From contig CAXXFJ010000033.1 of assembly GCA_963677415.2 (NCBI GenBank), forward strand, positions 31,714 to 95,713: 64,000 nucleotides of DNA, written 5' to 3'. This document shows, piece by piece, positions 53,417 through 61,456 of this stretch; position 1 is the stretch's first letter, and every line of letters begins with the position of its first letter. Origin of the DNA: JAQUTK01 sp963677415. Lineage in GTDB: Bacteria; Bacteroidota; Bacteroidia; Bacteroidales; JAQUTK01. Made by a program: the position numbers and the translations under genes. Below the pieces are notes generated by a model. The model did not search any database. It was not told the DNA's origin and saw nothing but the letters and a program-made list of their open reading frames with translations.

Positions 53417-55828
53417 ATGAAAAACAAATGGATGCAACAAGCGAAAGCTCAAATAAATATCCCGGGGGTATTTATTTGTACGGCAATTTCTGTACTCTCT
53501 TTTTTCCCCTTTTCTGTAAAGGCTCAGCTTAATTCATCGGTAAAGAAATCCGATTCGTCATGGATTAACGTTTCCGAAAGTCTTGGATTTCCATTAGGAG
53601 GAATAGGAACAGGTTATTCTGCTTTTGGAAGATATGGCTTTGTGCGGGTAAACTTTGACGGACGACCATACGATGGATTAGATGTAAGTCAATGGGAGTA
53701 TAACGCTGAGTATGTGCTTCGTAATGACACTTCATTTCAGAAAGTGGAGGAACAATGGATGAAAGCTCAGAAAGCTGATCCTCCGCTGGAGGCCAGTGCT
53801 CTTGAGAAGTTGAAGCGAAAATATGAGAATGCCGCAAGAGTTCACAAGATGGCTACTGCTCCGGAAGGTTTTGTACAGTCTTCTTATGGATTCACGCTGT
53901 CTGAAGGAAATAAATCTTACATTGTTCAAACCACTCCTGCAAACTGGAAAAAAGAGGCCACACCGTTTGAGAGTGCAAAAGTGTCGGCGTGCCTGCCTAA
54001 GGGCTTGGCTGTGTTTTCCGATAAAGAGGCAAAGCTTCAAGTGAGTGTCAGAGCATTCACTCCTTTGATACCTCATGATTTGGAGAGTTCGACCTTGCCG
54101 GTTCAGGTCTATGATGTGAAGGTCAAAAATACAGGAAAAACGGCCCGACAACTGAGTCTTTGCTTAGAGAATGGTACTCCTGGTACATCAGCATCTGATC
54201 GTACTGTGTTCACTTTTTCTTCTGGCGAGATGGTGTTTGCTGCAAATACTGGTACTGCATCGGAGAAAGGTGTCTCCGTAAAGCTTTCACTGGCACCAGG
54301 AGGTGAAGTGACAAAAAGGTTTTATATCTCCTGGCACTTTCCAAAGATAGACGGTTATAAAAGATATTATACACTGGCAATGCCAAATGCATCGGCTGTA
54401 ATAGATAAAGCCATGAAAGATGCTTCTCAATGGAGCAACAAAATTGATGCATGGCATAATTCTGTTCAAGTTCCTGCTTACTTAAAACGTGTTTGGTTTG
54501 GCTCTTTGGCTTCTATTATGACTTCTACATTCATGACGACAGATCCATATTTCTTTGAAATAGAAACACCTCATGGCTGTCTGAATACCATGGATGTTTG
54601 TGTTTATTCTGGATGGGTTTACATGATTAATTGGCCAGAACTTGAACGAATGGATATGAGTCAATTTTTTAAAGCTACACCCAAAACAGGAGAGAATGCC
54701 GGATTGATTATGCACGCCCTTTGGAATGATGCGGCTCATTATGTGGAAGAACCCACCTTTATGTGCCGCATGCGCCGGGATGCTCTTTGGTTTAACGATC
54801 CAGCATTTACCCGCGAAGGTTTTGATGTCTCTGTCCTGGCTGCCAATCGTGTTTACAATCTTGACAATTATGAAAATCTCATTCAAAGTAAGCATGGTAA
54901 TCAGAGTTATGATGCCTGGAAGATGCCTGGTGTAAGTAGTTATGTGAACTCAGCTTGGGTGTATGGTCTTGATGCATTGAAATCAATGGCTGCCGGATTG
55001 GGTGAAACGAATGTGATAGTCGGCTCTATTCCTCTTGACGAGATGCTTACAAAGGCACGTGCCAGCTATGACAGACTATTGTGGAATCCACAGACAAAGG
55101 CCTGGAATCTTTTTTATCGCACGGAAGGTTCTGCTCAGGAAAATACGCCTGAAACATTATTCACCGATCAACTTTTTGGACTTTGGGTAGCAGCGATCGA
55201 TCGTAATGCTAAGGAGGTATTGCCATCAGAGAAAATAAAGTTAGCACTTAACTCGCTATACATTAACAATATGGTTGAAGATAAGACACAAAATTTCCGT
55301 GGTTGGGTCAATGGCATGAAACCAAACCGTGTTCCTGATTATACGATTAATGGCTACCATGCACGAACATGCTGGTTTGGCGCACAGATTAATCTCAGTT
55401 CGCTGCTCGGATATATGGGCAATGAAGTTGCATCGATTGATATCATGCGTTCCATAGATATGAGTTTGAAAAACAATCATTTTGCTGCAGGAGAATGGAA
55501 TGGATCTATTAATGCAAAAGGTGAAGTACTTCCCTTACCGGAAGAAACGGCTAAGGATACTCCGCGTTTTGCACCCTATCCCCGCTACAAATCTTCTTGG
55601 GAATATCTTATTCGCCTTCTTGGTTTGCAGATGGATGAAAAGGCACTTTATCTGCAACCTTTCAAAACAGTGGATTTTCGTTTCGGGGATATACAACTCG
55701 CCGGAAAGAAAATGAATATCACCGTTGAAGCAGGTTGGAAGCGTGTCTTGGTAGATGGTAAGAAAGTAAGTTTGCCCGTGAGCATTCCAAGGACAAATGA
55801 GAGTGTGAGAGTAGAGTTTCTAAAATAA
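53417..55828 (+). CDS. Secreted GH116-family glycosidase (DUF608)
   Basis: 803 residues with a long signal sequence ending near VKAQLNSS. The GH116 N-terminal sandwich begins GFPLGGIGTGYSAFGRYGFV. The (alpha/alpha)6 catalytic region shows FEIETPHGCLNTMDVCVYSGW (nucleophile Glu region), NQSYDAWKMPGVSSYVNSAW and TLFTDQLFGLWVAA with the acid/base Asp, then GYHARTCWFGAQINLS. The family cleaves beta-glucosides and beta-xylosides. It is the last gene of the IclR operon, 35 nt after the SUMF1-cytochrome gene and just before a strong terminator, so it probably frees the sugar or aglycone processed by the rest of the system. Confidence 0.85.
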   Translation: MKNKWMQQAKAQINIPGVFICTAISVLSFFPFSVKAQLNSSVKKSDSSWINVSESLGFPLGGIGTGYSAFGRYGFVRVNFDGRPYDGLDVSQWEYNAEYVLRNDTSFQKVEEQWMKAQKADPPLEASALEKLKRKYENAARVHKMATAPEGFVQSSYGFTLSEGNKSYIVQTTPANWKKEATPFESAKVSACLPKGLAVFSDKEAKLQVSVRAFTPLIPHDLESSTLPVQVYDVKVKNTGKTARQLSLCLENGTPGTSASDRTVFTFSSGEMVFAANTGTASEKGVSVKLSLAPGGEVTKRFYISWHFPKIDGYKRYYTLAMPNASAVIDKAMKDASQWSNKIDAWHNSVQVPAYLKRVWFGSLASIMTSTFMTTDPYFFEIETPHGCLNTMDVCVYSGWVYMINWPELERMDMSQFFKATPKTGENAGLIMHALWNDAAHYVEEPTFMCRMRRDALWFNDPAFTREGFDVSVLAANRVYNLDNYENLIQSKHGNQSYDAWKMPGVSSYVNSAWVYGLDALKSMAAGLGETNVIVGSIPLDEMLTKARASYDRLLWNPQTKAWNLFYRTEGSAQENTPETLFTDQLFGLWVAAIDRNAKEVLPSEKIKLALNSLYINNMVEDKTQNFRGWVNGMKPNRVPDYTINGYHARTCWFGAQINLSSLLGYMGNEVASIDIMRSIDMSLKNNHFAAGEWNGSINAKGEVLPLPEETAKDTPRFAPYPRYKSSWEYLIRLLGLQMDEKALYLQPFKTVDFRFGDIQLAGKKMNITVEAGWKRVLVDGKKVSLPVSIPRTNESVRVEFLK

Positions 55829-55865
55829 GAAGTTAATCACTTTGTCCTGATCAAATATTATCACT

Positions 55866-55918
55866 GATCACAAAAGAAGAAGCCACGCAAAATTTGCATG
55901 GCTTCTTCTTTTGTGATC
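55866..55918. terminator. Strong terminator overlapping the 3' end of tRNA-Lys
   Basis: GATCACAAAAGAAGAAGCCA (55866-55885) pairs perfectly with its complement at 55899-55918. The right arm includes the last five bases of the tRNA gene on the other strand. It ends the IclR operon on the plus strand and provides a T-run for the tRNA on the minus strand. Confidence 0.85.
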
Positions 55919-55986
55919 CGCTTGGGGCTCGAACCCAAGACCCCAACATTAAAAGTGTTGTGCTCTACCAACTGAGCTAGCGAATC
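55914..55986 (-). tRNA. tRNA-Lys (anticodon TTT)
   Basis: The minus strand gives a 73-nt cloverleaf: acceptor GATTCGC/GCGGATC plus A discriminator (one T-G wobble), D arm GCTC...GAGC, anticodon stem CAACA/TGTTG with loop CTTTTAA (anticodon TTT), and T arm TTGGG-TTCGAGC-CCCAA. CCA is not encoded. Confidence 0.95.
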
Positions 55987-56122
55987 ATTTCACAGTGTGC
56001 AAAGGTATGATTATTTTACAAGAAGCACAAGTATTGACCTTTTTTTCTGTTTACACTCTTCTGAGAAGTATTTAAATACTATTTTTGTCGCGATATAATA
56101 ATTTGAATCACATTAAAAACAT

Positions 56123-58015
56123 ATGTATAAGAAGATCGCAATGCTATCCGTGCTTATGGCACAAATGATTGGCAGTGGTGCACTGTATGCCAGGGAAGAA
56201 GGCTTTCCCGTTGACTCTGTGGTTAGCCTGAGGGAGGTAATGGTTACTTCGACTAAGAATGAGACAAGTATATTGAATACGCCTCTCACAATGACAGTTA
56301 TCGATAAGGAGGAGCTGGCGGAGAGACAGGAGCCGGCAATTCTTCAAACTCTCTCCAAACGAGTGCCCGGACTCTTTGTGACGCAAAAAGGGCTTTTTGG
56401 CTATGGATCGTCCACGGATGCTGCCGGAGCTGTGTCTATTCGGGGTGTGGGTGGAAGCAATAAAGTACTTATGATGACAGACGGGATGCCTCAATGGGCC
56501 GGAATCTTTGGTCATGCGCTTCCTGATACGTATCTTTCTGATCATGCTGATCGGGTAGAAATTATTCGTGGACCGTCTTCTTTGTTATATGGCTCGAATG
56601 CAATGGGTGGGGTGATCAATGTGATTTCTTCCAGACAGGAAACGGAAGGAACGACTGCTGGTGCCAGTGCGATGTTTGGTTCGTATAATACGGTACAAAC
56701 AAGTGCGCAATATGGCATTCGTAACGAAGGTCTGGATGTTTTATTTGTGACAGGAAATAGCCGTACCGATGGTCATCGAGAGAATTCTACATTTGATCAG
56801 TGGAATATTATGGGTAATGTGGGCTATGAGTTGTCGGACCATTGGAATACGCATGCTGAAGTGAGCTATGTGAGAAGCATATTTTCTAATCCCGGTGTTG
56901 TAAGTGCTCCTCTGGAAGATAACGACATGAAGATACAGCGCGGGATTGCATCGTTGATCGTAGAAAATCACTATGAGAATCTCAAAGGGGCTTTCAAATT
57001 TTATTACAACTGGGGTAATCATACCATTGATGATGGTTATCTTGCTTCTAAAACAAGGGTGAGTGATTCGCTTTTTATGTCGAATGATCACAATCTGGGC
57101 GCAATGGCTTATCAGTCACTGAGTCTGATTAAAACCAATACTCTGACTGCAGGCGTAGACTTTAAGAACTGGGGTGGGGAAGCGTGGTACGAATTTCCAA
57201 AAGGTAAAAAGGGTGATATTCCACTCGTGGACAAAAGGGTTAGCGAATTGGCAGGCTTTCTCGTCGATAAACAGGCTTTGTGGAATCGCTTCTTTCTAAC
57301 AGCCGGAGTACGTTGGGAATACAATGAGACATATGGTTCGGAATTGGTGCCACAGGGTGGATTTGCCTGGCATGCTTTTGATGGTACAGTGTTTAAAGGG
57401 AATGTGTCAAAGGGTTTTCGCAGTCCAAACTTGCGTGAGTTGTATATGTTTCCACCTCAGAACCCGGATCTCCAACCGGAACGGATGGTTTCATATGAAC
57501 TGTCCTGGGATCAGACACTCGTGCCGGATGTGTTAGAGAGTGAGGTTTCACTCTATTATATAGATGGTGAGAATATGATTCAGATGGAATTTCCTGGTGG
57601 CAAACCCCGGAATATGAATACAGGGGCTTTTCAGAATAAAGGAGTGGAAGCGCAGTTGAGTTACATGCCGTTACCAGATACGAAGATCTTTGCCAATTAT
57701 TCCTATCTGCATTCAAATGTGAAGCTGATCAGTGCTCCAAAGCATCAGGCTAATCTCGGCGTTACGCAACGTTTCAATAATTTCACCTTCTCTGTGGATG
57801 CTCAGTATATAGGCGATTTGATGCTCAATACGGGAAGCGGCATGCAGGATAGCTACTTTTTAGCTGATGCACGTGCTTCATACAAGTATGGAAAAAGTAT
57901 TTCGCTCTTCCTGAAGGTGAACAACATGACCAACAGTGATTACTCAGTGATTGAAGGTTTTCCGATGCCGGGAACGACTGTAATGGGAGGGTTATCTGTT
58001 AGTATTGATCAATAG
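56123..58015 (+). CDS. TonB-dependent outer-membrane receptor (BtuB/siderophore-like)
   Basis: 630 residues. Signal peptide, TonB-box/plug region (SLREVMVTSTKNETSILNTPLTMTVIDKEELAERQ, VPGLFVTQKG, VSIRGVGGSNKVLMMTDGM, VEIIRGPSSLLYGSNAMGGVINVIS), then a 22-strand barrel with the conserved late motif KGFRSPNLRELYMFPPQNPDLQPERMVSYE. It lacks the N-terminal CarboxypepD_reg extension of SusC proteins and has no SusD beside it, so it probably takes up a metal chelate or cobalamin-like cofactor rather than glycan. A -7-like TATTTTTG is at 56080-56087. It ends one base from the convergent folK. Confidence 0.9.
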   Translation: MYKKIAMLSVLMAQMIGSGALYAREEGFPVDSVVSLREVMVTSTKNETSILNTPLTMTVIDKEELAERQEPAILQTLSKRVPGLFVTQKGLFGYGSSTDAAGAVSIRGVGGSNKVLMMTDGMPQWAGIFGHALPDTYLSDHADRVEIIRGPSSLLYGSNAMGGVINVISSRQETEGTTAGASAMFGSYNTVQTSAQYGIRNEGLDVLFVTGNSRTDGHRENSTFDQWNIMGNVGYELSDHWNTHAEVSYVRSIFSNPGVVSAPLEDNDMKIQRGIASLIVENHYENLKGAFKFYYNWGNHTIDDGYLASKTRVSDSLFMSNDHNLGAMAYQSLSLIKTNTLTAGVDFKNWGGEAWYEFPKGKKGDIPLVDKRVSELAGFLVDKQALWNRFFLTAGVRWEYNETYGSELVPQGGFAWHAFDGTVFKGNVSKGFRSPNLRELYMFPPQNPDLQPERMVSYELSWDQTLVPDVLESEVSLYYIDGENMIQMEFPGGKPRNMNTGAFQNKGVEAQLSYMPLPDTKIFANYSYLHSNVKLISAPKHQANLGVTQRFNNFTFSVDAQYIGDLMLNTGSGMQDSYFLADARASYKYGKSISLFLKVNNMTNSDYSVIEGFPMPGTTVMGGLSVSIDQ

Positions 58016-58016
58016 A

Positions 58017-58412
58017 TCAAAGCTGCTCGGATAAAATATCTTCAAGCAGTTCATCTATAAGTGCTCGAATGCAGGGATAGCTATATTCTTTCTCTTTTAC
58101 AACTTTCCCGTTAAAGCAGAGAAGGTCAATATCAATGCGTATGATTCCTTTCTTTTTGGCTTGAGGAGTCTGTCCGATAAACTCTTCCATCTTCTTTAAT
58201 ACAGAACGCAACTCTTTTGCAGAAAGAGGTGTGTGAAACAAACCTACCTGATTAATGAACCATGGAGTGCCAGGAGGCATACCTATCGGTTCGGTTTTCT
58301 TTGCAACACCCCAGCGGATAGATTGAAAACGTTGCCTCAGTACTTCTCGCACTTGTTCCAATGTTGCTTCAGGAGCATCATTGGAACCGAGCGAAAGCAG
58401 ACAGTGGTTCAT
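58017..58412 (-). CDS. folK: 2-amino-4-hydroxy-6-hydroxymethyldihydropteridine pyrophosphokinase (HPPK)
   Basis: 131 residues: LLSLGSNDAPEATLEQVREVL at the start, then TPWFINQVG and the Mg-binding IRIDIDLLCFNGKVV. It makes the pyrophosphorylated pterin for folate synthesis in the cytoplasm. It is shorter than the usual 150-160 residues, lacking part of the C-terminal loop (the HP(R) motif is not seen; it reads SYPCIRALIDELLEDIL), as in some Bacteroidetes homologues. It overlaps the upstream RidA-family gene by 4 nt. Confidence 0.87.
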   Translation of the reverse strand: MNHCLLSLGSNDAPEATLEQVREVLRQRFQSIRWGVAKKTEPIGMPPGTPWFINQVGLFHTPLSAKELRSVLKKMEEFIGQTPQAKKKGIIRIDIDLLCFNGKVVKEKEYSYPCIRALIDELLEDILSEQL

Positions 58413-58804
58413 TCCTTGATAAAGGCGATCACTTCAATCTCTACAACTCCACCTTTGGGTAGTCCGCGTACTGCAATTGCAGAACGTGCCGGAAACGGCA
58501 ATCTGAACTTCTTCTCATAGATCTCGTTCATCTCGGCAAACTTTTCCATGTTGGTTAGAAAGACAGTTGTTTTGACAACGTTGTCCATAGATCCTCCAGC
58601 CTCAAAAAGGATGGCAGCAATGTTGCTGAATGCCTGTTCAACCTGCAACTTAACGGATTTTCCAGCCATTTTCCCGGTACTAGGGTCTATGCCCAACTGA
58701 CCGGAAATAAAGAGTAGATTGCCAGCCTTTATTGCTTGACTATAGGGACCTATAGCTTCAGGTGCTCCAGTCGTGTTAATTGCTTCTTTTTTCATCTTAT
58801 CCAT
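58409..58804 (-). CDS. ridA: RidA/YjgF-family enamine/imine deaminase
   Basis: 131 residues, typical length: TTGAPEAIGPYSQAIKAGNLLFISGQLGIDPSTGKM, NIAAILFEAGGSMDNVVKTTVFLTNMEKFAEMNEIYEKKF, and PARSAIAVRGLPKGGVVEIEVIAF with the catalytic Arg. It removes reactive 2-aminoacrylate-type intermediates in the cytoplasm. It overlaps folK by 4 nt and is probably co-transcribed with the DUF5686 gene upstream (23-nt gap). Confidence 0.93.
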   Translation of the reverse strand: MDKMKKEAINTTGAPEAIGPYSQAIKAGNLLFISGQLGIDPSTGKMAGKSVKLQVEQAFSNIAAILFEAGGSMDNVVKTTVFLTNMEKFAEMNEIYEKKFRLPFPARSAIAVRGLPKGGVVEIEVIAFIKE

Positions 58805-58827
58805 TATTTTAAAGTGGTGTTATTGGA

Positions 58828-61374
58828 TCAAAACTTAAATTCTAATGCGATTCGGATCCCTCGCTTGTCAATGTTTGGGTTGTCAAGATAACTCAGACGC
58901 CAGATATAATCGAGGCGAATGATCTTAAAGATATTCTCAATACCAAACCCGGCTTCCATGTATGGTTTATTGCCTAACGTGTAGGAAGTGCCTGGAAAGT
59001 CATACAGATTCTTCTGAAGTCTTGGATTGTTATTATCACTCAGGTTTCCATAGAGACCATGAAAAGAGAGTACTTCTCTCCATTTAAGCCATTTAAGCAT
59101 TGGGATTCGGTTGAAGAAGTATCCGTTGGCATGATACACAATCCCTAAACTTGCATATTGGTCTGTCATAAACTCCATGGCATTCATCATTGCGAATGAT
59201 TCGCTTTGGATGGTGTATGAGAGGTTGGCATTGGGAATGGTAAGCATTGGAAAAGGAACTCTGTCCCATACTTTTCCGGCTTTTGCCTTTACCTTAGCAT
59301 AGCCGAAATAGGAAAGCCAGAATTGCTTTTGGAATCCGATTTCTGTCAGGTTATAATTATAATCGGTGCCTAAAAGTCCCTTCTTTGCCATTGTGTGTGT
59401 TAACGTAAAGACCGGAGCGTCAAGCGTGATTGGCACACGCTGATTTCGCATCTGGTAAAACTTTTCATTTGGAGCGTAACGCAGTTGAACCTCCATCTCT
59501 CCCATAGAATAGTTTGTAACCGGAGTGAGATGATCAGTACTGCTAATAAATGGAAGGTAACTGGACGCATACTCTGTAAGGTGGCGCATCGTTACTTGAT
59601 ACGAAAGACCGGTAAAGTGCTCGCGGTGATAGTCCACTTCTGCTTTACGCATATAGGTATTCATCACGTCTTCTGTTCTTTTCATTGCAAGAAACACGTT
59701 GTCCTTGTTTGTGAAAATATAATGCTGTCCAAGTTGGTTCAGATCGTAACTATAGCGGGCAGTAACCGAGTGAATTGGAAATTCGTTGGGATGTTCTTTT
59801 TTCTTTCTGAATGAGTATTCTACCTCTCCGTTATATTTGAACTTGCCATCTCTTGTTCCATATGCCACATAGCCGCTACCAAATAGCTGCTTATTGAGAT
59901 GAGCAGTAGTCATACCTCCTAAACGCATCCTCAGTCCTTCTACCGTATTGCCGGATAGAGTCGTGTTCATTGGCCCAAGGTCAATCTTGCTATTCTTATC
60001 AGCTGTTTGCATGTATCCTGATACCAGGATGCCAAGTACCTTCTCTGTATAATAATAGACAGGATAGCTCCGTAATTTGCGCATCAGAGCACCAACTCCG
60101 TCTTCTTTTGAGCGAATAGGAACGAAACGGTTTTCTTCCCAATAGGCATCAGAACGGTTACTGGAGTTGTCTTCTTCAATGACCTTTTCTTCTTTTTTGA
60201 AGAGATTGGCCATGGGAGGCTCATCAAAGCTATGATTCTTGTAATAGACACTTCGGCGTGCATAGAGTCCGTCGGTGTTGGACATCATCTGGAACTCAAC
60301 AACTATATCATCATGTGTGATCAGTCGTGTGCCATCGGGCATCCGGTCATATTCCTGCTGAATAGTCATGTTCTCAACATAGTTGAGATTGATACTTTTT
60401 GGTACGGTAAGGTCTACTTTCTTTACAAAGTTAGTAGAGTCGAGTGTTATGTATAGATTGCCCACAAATCCAAAAGACTCTGAATTAAATGGTGCAAAGG
60501 CGAGGTTCATGCATTTTTCACCATCCACAATCACTGTATCTTGCAGGTAATACTTATAAAAGGTGGTCCCGCCAGAAGATAGTGGGCTTACAAATCGGTT
60601 GAGAAAGAGGGGTATGTCATTCTGGAAAAGATCGACTTCTTTAAAGACTTCTTTGAAGAAGACTTGCAGACTCTCCTGCGCAAGAATCTCATCCATTCCT
60701 GCATGTTTTGATGCTTTGAGTATTCTTTTCTCTGATTTCGGCTCTTTTTGGTAATAGTAGTCAGAGATTTCTTCTCTCATAGATATATTCAGGATCGGTT
60801 TGCCGGAGATGGAAGATGTATCGACATAATCTTTCATGAATTTGAAACTTTTGAAGATGCCGTTTTTCAGCTTTTCTTCGGTGAAGTTGTTGAGAGCAAG
60901 GGAAAGCTTTTCATATTGTTCATAATGAAAATAGGGATGATTCTTAGGATCGTTTGCATCACGGGTTGCAATTACTTTCTTTACAAAGTCCACTGCAGGA
61001 TTGTTTTTTTTAGAATAGTATTCTTTTTCAGGCTTAACGACAATTTCTCCCAGTAGTGTCGAGGAAGGAGAGAGTTGAACATTAACGACATTTGTGCGTC
61101 CGGGACGTATAGGAATGTGAAGAGTCGTATATCCAAGATAGGAGATGATAACTTCTTTGGCGGTAGATACGTTGGACTTGATATTAAATTGTCCGTAATC
61201 ATCTGTATTCATTCCATCAGAAGTTCCTTTCAGATAGACAGATACGAATGAAAGAGCTTCTTTTGTAACAGAGTCTTTCACGATACCTTTTACCACAGTT
61301 TGTGCCGAAGCATAAGTGATACTTATTATCAAAAAAGTCAGAAGAGAAAGAAGAAAGTTGTGTATTGTTCTCAT
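58828..61374 (-). CDS. DUF5686 outer-membrane protein with CarboxypepD_reg-like domain
   Basis: 848 residues with a signal peptide (FLLSLLTFLIISITYASAQ). Residues about 27-105 form a carboxypeptidase-regulatory-like sandwich (VVKGIVKDSVTKEALSFVSVYLKGTSDGMNTDDYGQF). The rest is the Bacteroidetes DUF5686 family, predicted to be a beta-barrel with a large periplasmic part, ending in an aromatic strand (IRIALEFKF) typical of outer-membrane insertion. Function is unknown, but the family is widely conserved in the phylum. It lies between recG and the RidA-family gene on the same strand. Confidence 0.88.
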   Translation of the reverse strand: MRTIHNFLLSLLTFLIISITYASAQTVVKGIVKDSVTKEALSFVSVYLKGTSDGMNTDDYGQFNIKSNVSTAKEVIISYLGYTTLHIPIRPGRTNVVNVQLSPSSTLLGEIVVKPEKEYYSKKNNPAVDFVKKVIATRDANDPKNHPYFHYEQYEKLSLALNNFTEEKLKNGIFKSFKFMKDYVDTSSISGKPILNISMREEISDYYYQKEPKSEKRILKASKHAGMDEILAQESLQVFFKEVFKEVDLFQNDIPLFLNRFVSPLSSGGTTFYKYYLQDTVIVDGEKCMNLAFAPFNSESFGFVGNLYITLDSTNFVKKVDLTVPKSINLNYVENMTIQQEYDRMPDGTRLITHDDIVVEFQMMSNTDGLYARRSVYYKNHSFDEPPMANLFKKEEKVIEEDNSSNRSDAYWEENRFVPIRSKEDGVGALMRKLRSYPVYYYTEKVLGILVSGYMQTADKNSKIDLGPMNTTLSGNTVEGLRMRLGGMTTAHLNKQLFGSGYVAYGTRDGKFKYNGEVEYSFRKKKEHPNEFPIHSVTARYSYDLNQLGQHYIFTNKDNVFLAMKRTEDVMNTYMRKAEVDYHREHFTGLSYQVTMRHLTEYASSYLPFISSTDHLTPVTNYSMGEMEVQLRYAPNEKFYQMRNQRVPITLDAPVFTLTHTMAKKGLLGTDYNYNLTEIGFQKQFWLSYFGYAKVKAKAGKVWDRVPFPMLTIPNANLSYTIQSESFAMMNAMEFMTDQYASLGIVYHANGYFFNRIPMLKWLKWREVLSFHGLYGNLSDNNNPRLQKNLYDFPGTSYTLGNKPYMEAGFGIENIFKIIRLDYIWRLSYLDNPNIDKRGIRIALEFKF

Positions 61375-61456
61375 TATTCAATAAAAGACTGGTTTGTCAA
61401 ATAAACAAATGCAAAGTTACTCAAAAACGAAGCGTCTCTTGTGATATATAGTTATT

